A stretch of DNA of 64,000 nt from an uncultured Draconibacterium sp. Lineage in GTDB: Bacteria > Bacteroidota > Bacteroidia > Bacteroidales > Prolixibacteraceae. The position numbers and the translations under genes were made by a program. Shown one piece after another: positions 1-8,357 of the stretch; positions within the stretch are counted from its first letter, which is position 1, and each line of letters opens with the position of its first letter. The stretch spans positions 2,681,501 through 2,745,500 of the forward strand of contig NZ_OY771647.1 in NCBI RefSeq assembly GCF_963674925.1, given 5' to 3'. The notes beneath the pieces were generated by a model that saw nothing but the letters and a program-made list of their open reading frames with translations, was not told the DNA's origin and did not search any database.

Positions 1-520
1 TAACGGCTTTGGGGTTTCCCAACGAATCGTTTCGATCGACAAGAATATCAAACAGTTTAGCAGTGGCAAGTGCATCGCCTGCAGCGCGGTGCCTGCCATT
101 AATTTCAATACCTAAATCGGCACAAAGCTTCCCTAACGAATAGGATGGATGTCCGGGAAGCAGTTTTCGCGAAAGTTTTACCGTACACATTGTTTTCCGA
201 TGATAATTGTATCCAAGACGCGCATATTCCTCTTTTATAAACTTATAATCGAAGCTGGCATTATGGGCAACAAAAGTTCGCCCCGTTGTCATTTCAATAA
301 TTTTTTTTGCCACCTGGTAAAATTTGGGAGCAGTTCTTACCATTTCATTATTTATTCCGGTTAATTCGGTAATGAAAAAAGGGATGTCCATTTCAGGATT
401 AATAAGGGTCGAAAAAGAGTCGGTAATCTCTTGCCCGTTGTGTTGATAAATAGCAATTTCGGTAATTTTACCGTTTTTATAACTTTGGCCGGTAGTTTCG
501 ATGTCGATTATTGAGAACAA
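1..520 (-). CDS. DnaQ-like 3'-5' exonuclease domain protein (3' end outside window)
   Basis: The reverse strand is open from position 520 to the window edge and reads LFSIIDIETTG, followed by TLINPEMDIPFF, AHNASFDY and HRAAGDA. These are the ExoI, ExoII and ExoIII motifs of the DEDDh exonuclease family (DNA polymerase III epsilon type), so it should remove nucleotides from 3' ends. There is no ATG: an in-frame stop lies about 24 nt upstream of a TTG at 520 (an ATT precedes it), so the start must be a rare codon. Related Bacteroidota proteins that begin at DIETTG often carry a C-terminal GIY-YIG nuclease domain; that part would lie outside the window, so the fusion is only a guess. The exonuclease assignment is firm. 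Confidence 0.85.
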   Translation of the reverse strand, partial: MFSIIDIETTGQSYKNGKITEIAIYQHNGQEITDSFSTLINPEMDIPFFITELTGINNEMVRTAPKFYQVAKKIIEMTTGRTFVAHNASFDYKFIKEEYARLGYNYHRKTMCTVKLSRKLLPGHPSYSLGKLCADLGIEINGRHRAAGDALATAKLFDILVDRNDSLGNPKAV

Positions 521-610
521 AATGTTTAATATTTTGAATTAATTGAACTTAAATATTTAAATTTGTGAAAAAAATATTCTTAAGCATGAAATTAAGACTG
601 CTAACTTTTT

Positions 611-640
611 TTGATACCTGCGAATTAATTTCTAAATTGC
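611..640 (+). promoter_or_regulatory. Possible promoter of the OmpA gene
   Basis: A TTG at 611-613 lies 19 bp before TAAATTGC (633-640), which resembles the Bacteroidota -33/-7 pattern TTG-N19-TAnnTTTG with two mismatches in the -7 element. It lies 43 bp upstream of the start codon at 683. The spacing is right, but the weak -7 makes this tentative. Confidence 0.4.
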
Positions 641-682
641 CCGTAGAATTCAACAAACAACAAAAAAAATAATTTCAAAACT

Positions 683-1984
683 ATGAAAAAAATTACTCTT
701 TTCTTATTTGCATTGGTTTTGTCTCTTGGTTATGCCATCGCACAAAATGCAGACAACAAATGGGGCATTGGAGTTGGCCCTGGATTGGAATATAACATTG
801 AAACCGATGCTACCGGAATTTTAGCTGACTTTTATGTTAGTCGTTACCTGTCTCCAAGGTTCGATTTAATGCTTGACAACAGGTGGTCATTCAATGATGC
901 CGGAACTGATGTCGTTGCATCATTACTGAACCTGCGTTTGAAACTTTACAATGACAATATGGCAATTCAGCCATACCTGTTTGGTGGTCCTGGTTATATG
1001 TGGGATAACGATGAAAGTGATTTTACATTCGACTACGGTGCAGGATTAAAATTCCCTGTTGGTGAAAAAACTTCACTTTTCGTGTCAGGATCTTATGTGA
1101 ATAGTATTAAAGGATACCATTCAGATGATCCAAACAATGCTTACGGATGGACTGACGAACATTTTCAGGTTACCAGTGTGCTTGAATTCGCATTGGGTAA
1201 AGCCAAAGATGAAGACGGTGACGGTGTAAGTGATCGTAAAGACGAATGTCCTGGTACACCTGCGGGAGTACAAGTTGATGAAAAAGGTTGTCCGATCGAT
1301 ACTGATGGCGACGGAGTTCCTGATTACAAAGATGACTGTCCTACAGAAGCTGGCCCAGCATCGTTAAATGGTTGTCCTGATAAAGACGGTGACGGAATCG
1401 CTGATAAAGACGACGACTGTCCTGATACTCCTGGATTGGCTAAATTCAACGGTTGTCCTGATACTGACGAAGACGGAGTTCCAGATCCAAAAGACAAGTG
1501 TCCTGATACACCAAAAGGATGTCCTGTTGACGCTGACGGTTGTCCGCTTGATTCAGATGGCGACGGTGTAATTGACTGTGAAGATGATTGTCCTTCAGAA
1601 GCAGGTCCTGCAAGCAACAACGGTTGCCCGGATTGGAGTGAAATTTCAATTCCAACAATCTACTTCGATTTCGACAAGTCGACTCTAAGACCAGAAGCAA
1701 AAACTGAATTGGATAAATTAGCTGATCAGTTGAATGCGGCTAAAGAATACGATATCGTAATTGGTGGTCACACTGATGATATTGGTACAGAATCATACAA
1801 CATGGGATTGTCTGAAAGACGTGCTCAGGCTGTTGTTAAGTACTTATTACAAAAAGGTGTGAACAACGCTTATGTAGGTTCTAATAACTATGGTGAAACT
1901 AAACCGGCTGTTCCTAACACATCATTAGAGAACAAACGTAAAAACCGTAGAGCAGAATTTGAAGTTGCAAAAATTCGCAAGTAA
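683..1984 (+). CDS. OmpA family outer membrane protein with thrombospondin type 3 repeats
   Basis: A signal peptide (residues 1-20, ending AIAQ) is followed by a beta-barrel-like domain (about 25-170). Next come acidic DxDxDG calcium-binding TSP3 repeats with paired cysteines (about 178-315) and a C-terminal OmpA domain (about 325-430) with the peptidoglycan-binding stretch GGHTDDIGTESYNMGLSERR. It should sit in the outer membrane and tether it to peptidoglycan; the acidic repeats form a Ca-stiffened linker, as in the OprF/OmpA families of Bacteroidota. It stands alone, with its own terminator. The repeats create long antisense open frames that are not genes. Family assignment is firm; a specific porin or adhesion role is not shown. 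Confidence 0.93.
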   Translation: MKKITLFLFALVLSLGYAIAQNADNKWGIGVGPGLEYNIETDATGILADFYVSRYLSPRFDLMLDNRWSFNDAGTDVVASLLNLRLKLYNDNMAIQPYLFGGPGYMWDNDESDFTFDYGAGLKFPVGEKTSLFVSGSYVNSIKGYHSDDPNNAYGWTDEHFQVTSVLEFALGKAKDEDGDGVSDRKDECPGTPAGVQVDEKGCPIDTDGDGVPDYKDDCPTEAGPASLNGCPDKDGDGIADKDDDCPDTPGLAKFNGCPDTDEDGVPDPKDKCPDTPKGCPVDADGCPLDSDGDGVIDCEDDCPSEAGPASNNGCPDWSEISIPTIYFDFDKSTLRPEAKTELDKLADQLNAAKEYDIVIGGHTDDIGTESYNMGLSERRAQAVVKYLLQKGVNNAYVGSNNYGETKPAVPNTSLENKRKNRRAEFEVAKIRK

Positions 1985-2003
1985 GCTTTAATTAAATATT
2001 TTC

Positions 2004-2036
2004 GAAAAGCTCTGTCATTTGGCAGGGCTTTTCTCG
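2004..2036 (+). terminator. Rho-independent terminator after the OmpA gene
   Basis: An 11-bp stem GAAAAGCTCTG / CAGGGCTTTTC (one T-G wobble) with an 8-nt loop begins 20 bp after the OmpA stop codon. Its arm ends in T-rich sequence. Confidence 0.7.
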
Positions 2037-2054
2037 TTTATGGCTGTAATGTAT

Positions 2055-2062
2055 TATATTTG
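2055..2062 (+). promoter_or_regulatory. -7 element of the argS promoter
   Basis: TATATTTG matches the Bacteroidota -7 consensus TAnnTTTG, 26 bp before the argS start codon. No clear TTG lies at the usual distance upstream. Confidence 0.5.
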
Positions 2063-2087
2063 CGGTCTCTAAAAAATAAGCTTAGTT

Positions 2088-3878
2088 ATGAGTATCGAAA
2101 GTTTGATTCAGAAAGGAACCGTAGAAGCAATGAAGTCTTTGTACGGAGCAGATTTACCGGAAAACCAGGTGCAGGTACAAAATACCCGAAAAGATTTTGA
2201 GGGCGATATAACCGTTGTGGTGTTTCCTTTTTTACGATACTCAAAAAAAGCACCGGAGCAAACTGCTGAAGATCTTGGAAAATACCTTGTTGAAAACATT
2301 GATACTGTTGAAAACTTCAATGTGATTAAAGGTTTTTTGAATTTGGAGATCAGCCAGAATTATTGGCTCGATGTTCTTAAAAACAGCTTCGCCAATTCTG
2401 AATTTGGCATAAAACCCATAAGCGATGATAGTGAGTTGGTTATGGTTGAATACTCGTCGCCAAACACCAATAAACCACTTCACCTTGGCCACATTCGTAA
2501 CAATCTGCTGGGATTTTCGATCTCTGAGATTCTAAAGGCCAACGGTAAAAAAGTGGTAATGACCAACATTGTAAACGACCGTGGTATCCACATCTGTAAA
2601 TCGATGTATGCCTGGAAACAGTGGGGTAACGGAGAAACTCCTGAAAGTACAGGAATGAAAGGCGACCACCTGGTTGGAAAGTACTATGTTGAATTTGACA
2701 AACATTACAAAGCCGAAATAGCAGAGCTGGTTGAAAAAGGCATTTCGAAAGAAGAAGCCGAAAACCAGGCACCATCAATTATTGCAGCCCGTGAATTATT
2801 GAGAAAATGGGAGGCAAAAGATGAGGAAACAGTTGAGCTTTGGAAGATGATGAACAACTGGGGGTACACAGGTTTTGATGTGACTTATAAAACGCTGGGT
2901 GTTGGTTTCGACAAGATTTACTACGAATCGGAAACTTATCTTATCGGTAAAAACGAAGTGCTGAGAGGCCTTGAAGAAGGCACATTTACAAGGCATGAAG
3001 ATAACTCGGTTTGGGCCGATCTTACCGGTGACGGACTGGATCAGAAAATATTGCTGCGTAGCGATGGCACCTCGGTTTATATGACCCAGGACATTGGTAC
3101 GGCTAAAATGCGTTTTAACGATTATTCGATCGATAAAATGGTGTACGTAGTGGGTAACGAGCAAAACTACCACTTCCAGGTATTGGCTATTTTGCTGGAT
3201 AAGCTTGGATTTAGCTGGGGAAAAGATTTGTACCACTTCTCGTACGGAATGGTTGAACTACCATCAGGTAAAATGAAATCGCGCGAGGGAACTGTTGTTG
3301 ATGCCGACGATTTGGTCGAAAATATGGTTGAAGTAGCCCGCGAAATGTCGGCAGAGTTAGGAAAGCTTGACTCATTAACCGGAGACGATGCCGAGAATAC
3401 CTTTAAAATGATTGCCCTTGGAGCGTTGAAATACTTTATTTTGAAAGTGGATCCGCGAAAGAATATGATGTTCAATCCGGAAGAATCGATAGATTTTAAC
3501 GGAAATACCGGGCCATTTATTCAGTACACTTATGCACGTATAAAATCGGTTCTGCGCAAGGCTGCCGATCAAAATATTACGATCAACGAGAATATAGTAG
3601 TTGAATCGCTGTCGTCAAAAGAAAAGGATTTGGTGAAACGTATTTCGTTATTTCCTGCCGCAGTTGAGGAAGCCGGAGACAATTACAGTCCGGCAATTAT
3701 TGCCAACTACTGCTACGAACTGGTAAAAGAATTCAACCAGTTTTATCACGATCATTCAATACTTGGAGAAGCTAACGAAAGTGTGAAAAACTTCCGACTG
3801 GTGCTGGCTTCAGCAGTGGGTAAGGTGGTACAAACCGGTATGGGCTTACTTGGTGTTGAAATGCCCGAAAGAATGTAA
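2088..3878 (+). CDS. argS: Arginyl-tRNA synthetase
   Basis: A class I aminoacyl-tRNA synthetase charging tRNA-Arg in the cytoplasm. The N-terminal Arg-tRNA synthetase domain (residues 1-90) precedes the HIGH-type motif SSPNTNKPLHLGHIRNN (about 123-139) and the KMSKS equivalent KMKSREG (about 396). The C-terminal all-alpha anticodon-binding domain is of DALR type. Its 596 residues match bacterial ArgS. The ATG at 2088 follows a TATATTTG -7 box and gives a normal N-terminus. The gene is flanked by terminators on both sides, so it is monocistronic. Confidence 0.97.
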   Translation: MSIESLIQKGTVEAMKSLYGADLPENQVQVQNTRKDFEGDITVVVFPFLRYSKKAPEQTAEDLGKYLVENIDTVENFNVIKGFLNLEISQNYWLDVLKNSFANSEFGIKPISDDSELVMVEYSSPNTNKPLHLGHIRNNLLGFSISEILKANGKKVVMTNIVNDRGIHICKSMYAWKQWGNGETPESTGMKGDHLVGKYYVEFDKHYKAEIAELVEKGISKEEAENQAPSIIAARELLRKWEAKDEETVELWKMMNNWGYTGFDVTYKTLGVGFDKIYYESETYLIGKNEVLRGLEEGTFTRHEDNSVWADLTGDGLDQKILLRSDGTSVYMTQDIGTAKMRFNDYSIDKMVYVVGNEQNYHFQVLAILLDKLGFSWGKDLYHFSYGMVELPSGKMKSREGTVVDADDLVENMVEVAREMSAELGKLDSLTGDDAENTFKMIALGALKYFILKVDPRKNMMFNPEESIDFNGNTGPFIQYTYARIKSVLRKAADQNITINENIVVESLSSKEKDLVKRISLFPAAVEEAGDNYSPAIIANYCYELVKEFNQFYHDHSILGEANESVKNFRLVLASAVGKVVQTGMGLLGVEMPERM

Positions 3879-3938
3879 ATCCATTGACCTTGGTCATAAA
3901 TAGGCAATACAGATTACTTGTACTATTTTAATAGATTG

Positions 3939-3980
3939 ACAACCCGTTTCAAGACTTGATTTGAAACGGGTTGTTTTTTT
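3939..3980 (+). terminator. Strong terminator after argS
   Basis: A perfect 14-bp inverted repeat ACAACCCGTTTCAA / TTGAAACGGGTTGT, with an 8-nt loop, runs into a T tract. It lies 60 bp after the argS stop codon. Confidence 0.92.
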
Positions 3981-4021
3981 ATAGCTTTTTATCTTAATGA
4001 AATTTTAGGTCGAAAAACTTT

Positions 4022-4058
4022 TTTAAAAAAGAAAGGAGGCCATCTTCAAAGCCTCCTT
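4022..4058 (-). terminator. Terminator for the reverse-strand MOSC transcript
   Basis: An 8-bp stem AAGGAGGC / GCCTCCTT with a 10-nt loop is followed on the reverse strand by TTTCTTTTTTTAAAA. It lies about 170 bp beyond the MOSC stop codon. Confidence 0.65.
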
Positions 4059-4229
4059 AATGTCTTTTGCAATTTGATGTTGCACTTCTGATTTAATGGT
4101 TGAAAGAGGTTTGCACTTCCTTCCTTGTCCACTTATATATTCTGAAAAAAGGGGAAAGGTAACCTATAAATCTATAGATATATTGCAATTTAAAATGGTT
4201 CTAACTGGAAGGTTTTGGTCACTAGTGGT

Positions 4230-4868
4230 TTACAAAAACTCACCCCAGCGCTTTAATAAATCACTTTTGCAACTTTCGGCAATTAACGGATCGTTTATTG
4301 CTTCTTTTACTTTTTCATCGAATTCATCAGTGTAAAGAAGGGTATAAACTTCGTGTATCGATAACGATTGTTTTTTTTCGATCAGCTGTATACTGTCGCC
4401 GGGATTTACATGGCCGTTTTCCAGAATCCTGACATATACACCCGAAAAACCTGAATCGACAAACTGGCGTACAATATTGTTGTTGTGAAACCTGAACTGC
4501 AATTTAAAACAGGGTTGGCGAGGTTGGGTAACTTGTACCACTGCTTCTCCAATTTTATAGGTATCGCCAATATTTATTTCCTTTTCGTGCAGGCCTTCCA
4601 CAGTCAGGTTCTCGCCAAACATTCCACATGGCATTTCTAATTCAGGGTACAGGTTTTGCCAATATTGGTAATGATCTGCCGAATAGAGGTAACAGGCTTT
4701 ATCAATACCGCCATGGTATCTGCGGTCCATCACATTGTCGTGTTTCACATCTTCTTTACCCAAAAAAATCCCCTTGTCTACACCAAATTTGAACATACCG
4801 GTAGGGACCTCTTTTCCCTTCCATTCAATAATCCGGGCTTCAGCAATATTTGTTGAGATGATTTTCAT
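4230..4868 (-). CDS. MOSC domain-containing protein (YiiM-like)
   Basis: A 212-residue protein with a MOSC beta-barrel (about residues 20-160), including the conserved HGGIDKA, GENLT and QPRQPCFKL motifs. A C-terminal three-helix segment (about 165-212) is typical of YiiM. MOSC proteins handle molybdenum cofactor-linked sulfur or reduce N-hydroxylated compounds; YiiM of E. coli reduces 6-N-hydroxylaminopurine. The exact substrate here is not visible. The conserved cysteine (about residue 122) is present. It stands alone, separated from the TerB/DnaJ gene by a dispersed palindromic repeat. Confidence 0.88.
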   Translation of the reverse strand: MKIISTNIAEARIIEWKGKEVPTGMFKFGVDKGIFLGKEDVKHDNVMDRRYHGGIDKACYLYSADHYQYWQNLYPELEMPCGMFGENLTVEGLHEKEINIGDTYKIGEAVVQVTQPRQPCFKLQFRFHNNNIVRQFVDSGFSGVYVRILENGHVNPGDSIQLIEKKQSLSIHEVYTLLYTDEFDEKVKEAINDPLIAESCKSDLLKRWGEFL

Positions 4869-4874
4869 TGTTTT

Positions 4875-4955
4875 GTCATTTCGAACGAAGTGAGAAATCT
4901 GTTTCCGGTAGCTGCAAAGTAACAGATCTCTCAGTCATGCTTCCTTCGAGATGAC
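4875..4955. repeat. Dispersed intergenic palindrome, family A, copy 1
   Basis: The element begins GTCATTTCGAACGAAG, continues with GAGAAATCTGTT, and ends with the near-inverse TTCGAGATGAC. The same core occurs at 16521-16598 and partly at 43315-43352, always between genes. This is a small non-coding repeat with inverted ends. Confidence 0.75.
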
Positions 4956-4987
4956 AATGACAACTGCTAACTGCGACTGTAAACTGA

Positions 4988-5725
4988 TCAAGCTATTTTT
5001 CGTTCTTTTTTAATATTCTCGTAAGCCTGATTTACTTTCTGAAATTTCTCTTTTGCCGCATTCTGAACTTCATTGCCCAGAGTGCTCACTTTATCAGGGT
5101 GGTATTTCATAGCCATACGACGGTAGGCCTTTTTTACATCGTCGTTGCTGGCCGAACGGTCGATTTCAAGTATTTTGTAATCGCCATCGGTATTTGGCAC
5201 AAACATGGCCTGAATCGATTCGAAATCGTTATTTCCAATGCCCATTTGGTTGCAAATGTGTGTAATCAACTTTTGCTCTTCCACATCAACCTGACCATCG
5301 GCCTGGGCAATTCCAAACAGAAAATGAACCAGCTGAAGGCGTGCCGAGTAATTCATATTTGCTTTTATCTGCTGGCAAACTTCGTTAACCGGAATGGTTT
5401 GTTGCAGCAGGTCGCGCAACATTCTAATGGCTTCCTGTGCCGAGTCTTCGCCAAAGTTATGTACCATAAATTTCTTTACATAGTCGAGCTCCGATTTCAA
5501 CACTTTCCCATCGGCTTTCATAACAGCAGCCACCAAAACCAGAAGGCTCATAACATATCCACCGGTGGTAGTTGTTCTGCTTGAGTATCCCGTTCTTGCA
5601 CCTCGTTTTACGGCTTCCTGTCCACCATCAAACATCGAACCTATTGTAAAACCTATAATTGCGCCGATCGGGCCGCCGGCAAAAGCACCAAGTCCGGCTC
5701 CTATCCATTTACCAAATTTTGCCAT
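4988..5725 (-). CDS. TerB-like / DnaJ co-chaperone domain protein (DjlA-like)
   Basis: The 245-residue protein has a Gly-rich hydrophobic N-terminal segment (about 5-32), a TerB-like helical domain with the MKADGKV and AQADGQVD signatures (about 60-170), and a C-terminal J domain with the essential HPD (about residues 213-215, KYHPDK). The layout matches DjlA, a membrane-linked DnaK co-chaperone. Its start overlaps the coaE stop region by 17 bp, so it is translationally coupled to coaE and the YbbR gene. DnaK stimulation is inferred from the intact HPD; the client is unknown. Confidence 0.88.
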   Translation of the reverse strand: MAKFGKWIGAGLGAFAGGPIGAIIGFTIGSMFDGGQEAVKRGARTGYSSRTTTTGGYVMSLLVLVAAVMKADGKVLKSELDYVKKFMVHNFGEDSAQEAIRMLRDLLQQTIPVNEVCQQIKANMNYSARLQLVHFLFGIAQADGQVDVEEQKLITHICNQMGIGNNDFESIQAMFVPNTDGDYKILEIDRSASNDDVKKAYRRMAMKYHPDKVSTLGNEVQNAAKEKFQKVNQAYENIKKERKIA

Positions 5726-6308
5726 ATTCTTTTAGTTGTTTATCGATTTCAATTAGCTGAGGAATCAATAATGTTTTGTTGTCGTTTTTAATTTCTCTTG
5801 AAGCGAGTTTGTGTTTTTGTTCATCGCTCCACTGTTTGCTCATTCGTTCTTTAACGGCTTCAATTGTTGAACCATCACGCTTAGTAACGCGGTCGATCCG
5901 CATATTCTCGGGTGCAGTTACCAATAGGGTATAATCCATCATTTTATAGAAACCGCTTTCAAAAAGAATCGCCGCTTCGTGAATGACGTACGGACTGTTT
6001 TGTTGGTCAGCCCAAATCATAAATTCCTGCCGCACCACGGGATGAATTAAACCGTTTACTCTCTGCATCTCTTTGTTATCAGTAAAAATGATGCCAGCGA
6101 GCTTTTTTCGGTCAATTGTGCCGTTTGGTGAATAAATGTCGGGGCCATACCAGTCAATAAGTCCGGTTTTTATCTGATCGTGCGAATTCACCAGTTTTTT
6201 TGCCCAAATGTCGGCTTCAAAAACAGGAGCTCCCAGAAGCTTGAAAACCTGGCAAATTACCGATTTCCCACTTCCAATTCCGCCTGTAATACCAATCTTT
6301 AAAGCCAT
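5709..6308 (-). CDS. coaE: Dephospho-CoA kinase
   Basis: The last step of coenzyme A synthesis, phosphorylating the 3'-hydroxyl of dephospho-CoA in the cytoplasm. The Walker A loop GGIGSGKS is at residues 8-15, followed by the lid and LVxxPxxxRxxRxxxRDG-like region (LLVTAPENMRIDRVTKRDG). The length of 199 residues is typical. It lies 3 bp after the YbbR gene and overlaps the DjlA-like gene, forming a three-gene operon. Confidence 0.96.
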   Translation of the reverse strand: MALKIGITGGIGSGKSVICQVFKLLGAPVFEADIWAKKLVNSHDQIKTGLIDWYGPDIYSPNGTIDRKKLAGIIFTDNKEMQRVNGLIHPVVRQEFMIWADQQNSPYVIHEAAILFESGFYKMMDYTLLVTAPENMRIDRVTKRDGSTIEAVKERMSKQWSDEQKHKLASREIKNDNKTLLIPQLIEIDKQLKEYGKIW

Positions 6309-6311
6309 TCT

Positions 6312-7301
6312 TTAATACGTTTCAATAAGGTATTCTACCGATTCGGGATTAAAACGAGAAATCTCAACAAACGAAGGCTTATCGGTTATTCTTACCCTCA
6401 GACGGCTTTCGCTGTTACTAATCGAGGCATAATCAACCACTGCCCGAAAATCGGCCTCAGAGATATTGTCGAATTCACTCAAGCCTACAATGCAGTTAAG
6501 CGTAAGTTCCGAGGGGAAAAGTTTAATTCTTACATCAGCCGGTTTGTTGATAACCTGTATGGGAAGGCGAACCTGTTTCTCGGTATATTTTTCCACCTCA
6601 ATTTGTAGCAACACTTCTGCCGGAACAACCGTGGTTGTTTCAGGATGTATGAGTTTTATGTTGCGGTTAATCGTTTTATCTACTTCTTCGAATGTTTTTT
6701 TTGTAGTTGAAAGAAAATGAACAGTATCGACAACCGATGCCGGACCTGTAATTTTAACTTCCAATGGTTTTACGTGTACCGGATTTTTTAAATTGAACTG
6801 AGGTTTAAAGTCGATTGAAACATCGGCTTTTACCGGAACCGTTTTTGTTTTTAAACTGTCGAGTACGATTCGGATGATATCAGGATTAACCTGTTGAAGG
6901 CTTATTTCGCTGCTAATCTGGCTCGAAATTCGACGGTTTAAAGTATTTGTTGGCACCAGGAATGTACCATTGTTCGATTCCAGGTTTTGGGTAATATTCG
7001 TCAGGTTTAAAATGATGGGCGAATAAGAAAAATTGAGTTTATGACGCAAAAGTGTAAAGCCGTGCGCGTCAACTTTCAAATCGAGTTTTTCGGGAGGTTT
7101 GTTGGCCAAAAACTGGCGGTTGGGCGGACTTACATACCGAACCGGGTAGGCAATAGTTGTAGTATAATCTTTCTCCAAAGCATTTAAAAACCACAAAACT
7201 GTGGCAATAATCAGGCAAATTAAATAAACGATCACCCGTTTGTCTTTTTTAAGTTGCTCAATTTTTAAATAGCCCGTTATTTTCTCAATGTTCTTGTTCA
7301 T
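6312..7301 (-). CDS. YbbR-like domain protein (CdaR-type)
   Basis: A cytoplasmic N-terminus is followed by one transmembrane helix (about residues 23-42, VIVYLICLIIATVLWFLNAL) and an extracytoplasmic region containing repeated YbbR beta domains. In Firmicutes YbbR/CdaR regulates the diadenylate cyclase CdaA; in Bacteroidota this protein commonly sits next to coaE, as here, and its role is not settled. First gene of the YbbR-coaE-djlA-like operon. Confidence 0.82.
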   Translation of the reverse strand: MNKNIEKITGYLKIEQLKKDKRVIVYLICLIIATVLWFLNALEKDYTTTIAYPVRYVSPPNRQFLANKPPEKLDLKVDAHGFTLLRHKLNFSYSPIILNLTNITQNLESNNGTFLVPTNTLNRRISSQISSEISLQQVNPDIIRIVLDSLKTKTVPVKADVSIDFKPQFNLKNPVHVKPLEVKITGPASVVDTVHFLSTTKKTFEEVDKTINRNIKLIHPETTTVVPAEVLLQIEVEKYTEKQVRLPIQVINKPADVRIKLFPSELTLNCIVGLSEFDNISEADFRAVVDYASISNSESRLRVRITDKPSFVEISRFNPESVEYLIETY

Positions 7302-7349
7302 TCCGGTAAAACAGCAAAATTAACGAAAAGTAGCAATTAATACCGACAT

Positions 7350-7394
7350 CAAAAACGAAGCTTGCGAAATTCATCGTACAAGCTTCGTTTTTTT
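7350..7394 (-). terminator. Terminator of the TonB receptor/DUF4249 operon
   Basis: A 13-bp perfect stem AAAACGAAGCTTG / CAAGCTTCGTTTT is flanked by A and T tracts on both sides. It lies about 40 bp beyond the stop of the reverse-strand DUF4249 gene. Confidence 0.88.
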
Positions 7395-7434
7395 GGGAAA
7401 TGTTTATTTTAAAGTTTCATTATCTCAATCGGTT

Positions 7435-8352
7435 CTACATTTCGGGGATACTCGAAACCAAAGGTGTGTAATTCGAATCATCGATTATCACCTTATTTCC
7501 TACCGAAATGTCGCGGGCCGAGAATAATCCCAAAATGCGTTTCCCATCGTTGGAAATCAGGTTGCTCGGAACATTTGCAGGTGGAACACTAAACGGGCTT
7601 CCGGCCCATGCCTGGTCGCTCAGGCCCCAGTAAAATTCGTAAGCAGCCTCCGAAATAGAGAGTTGCTCCACAACAACTGTATCGCCCGGATGAAGTCTTT
7701 TGTCTTCTTCTTCGTCTTCCCAGTCAAGAAGGACTAACATGTCGTAAATGTAATTTCCGTCTACCAGTTCATCGCTGGCAAAAGCCAGGTCTTCACCGTC
7801 GCTCAGAAACTCACCGTTTATATAAATATCCCATTTGTAATAATGTCCCAAACCCGGAGTTTCCTGCGAGTTAATATAAATTCCCAGGTATTCGTAATTG
7901 CCCCGGTCGCTTAAATTTACTTTTACTGTATCAAGCGTTTCAACTTCCTGCAAATATTCTTCGCCGGTAATTACCGTGCCATCCGGAGTGGTAATTGTTA
8001 ATGTGTAAGTACGTCCGGCAACTCCCGGATAAGAGGTTCCTGCGGGCAATACATATATTCCTGTGGTTGCTTGTTCTTCAAGTGTTACGGTATTGGGCGA
8101 AGCGGCATTATCGCTTATCCGAACAACGGCATTGCTGATTACCGGGTTTTGTGCTGTTTGATTTACCGCAAGCGTGCGTTCCAATTTTACGTAAACGTTG
8201 TTTTCTGCTTTGGTGTTAATGTAAGCTTCAACGGCTATCAGGTTAATATCTTCGTCGTTCAGATCCACATCAACCACATCTTCGCAGGAGGTGAATGCAA
8301 CAATCGCAAACAGAAGAATGATAATTCCTTTTATTATTTGTGCTGTTTTCAT
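7435..8352 (-). CDS. DUF4249 domain-containing lipoprotein
   Basis: The protein has a lipoprotein signal (FAIVAFTSC, lipidated Cys about residue 23) and then the DUF4249 body, beginning with VEAYI and including the Carboxypeptidase-like VVRISDN and GRTYTLTITTPDG segments. DUF4249 proteins are almost always encoded directly downstream of a TonB-dependent receptor in Bacteroidota, and probably act as its surface lipoprotein partner by analogy with SusD. Here the gap to the receptor is 5 bp, so they are cotranscribed. The cargo is unknown. Confidence 0.87.
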   Translation of the reverse strand: MKTAQIIKGIIILLFAIVAFTSCEDVVDVDLNDEDINLIAVEAYINTKAENNVYVKLERTLAVNQTAQNPVISNAVVRISDNAASPNTVTLEEQATTGIYVLPAGTSYPGVAGRTYTLTITTPDGTVITGEEYLQEVETLDTVKVNLSDRGNYEYLGIYINSQETPGLGHYYKWDIYINGEFLSDGEDLAFASDELVDGNYIYDMLVLLDWEDEEEDKRLHPGDTVVVEQLSISEAAYEFYWGLSDQAWAGSPFSVPPANVPSNLISNDGKRILGLFSARDISVGNKVIIDDSNYTPLVSSIPEM

Positions 8353-8357
8353 GACGA

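Larger units (their letters stand above)
3879..4229. other. Intergenic stretch between argS and the MOSC gene
   Basis: This 351-bp gap holds the argS terminator (3939-3980) and a reverse-strand hairpin (4033-4058). A short reverse-strand open frame without a normal start and a forward open frame at 4096-4335 show no recognisable protein. I see no gene here. Confidence 0.6.

Noticed and set aside
1324..1700. Long antisense and alternate-frame open frames, and CRISPR-like periodicity, inside the OmpA gene
   Set aside because: They arise from the repeated DxDxDG codons of the TSP3 region; spacing and units are protein repeats, not CRISPR repeats.
4059..4229. Reverse-strand frame reading SEVQHQIAKDIKEALKMAS just after the MOSC gene
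   Set aside because: It reads like protein but has no ATG, GTG or TTG start that I could place and no known relatives; it may be a gene remnant.
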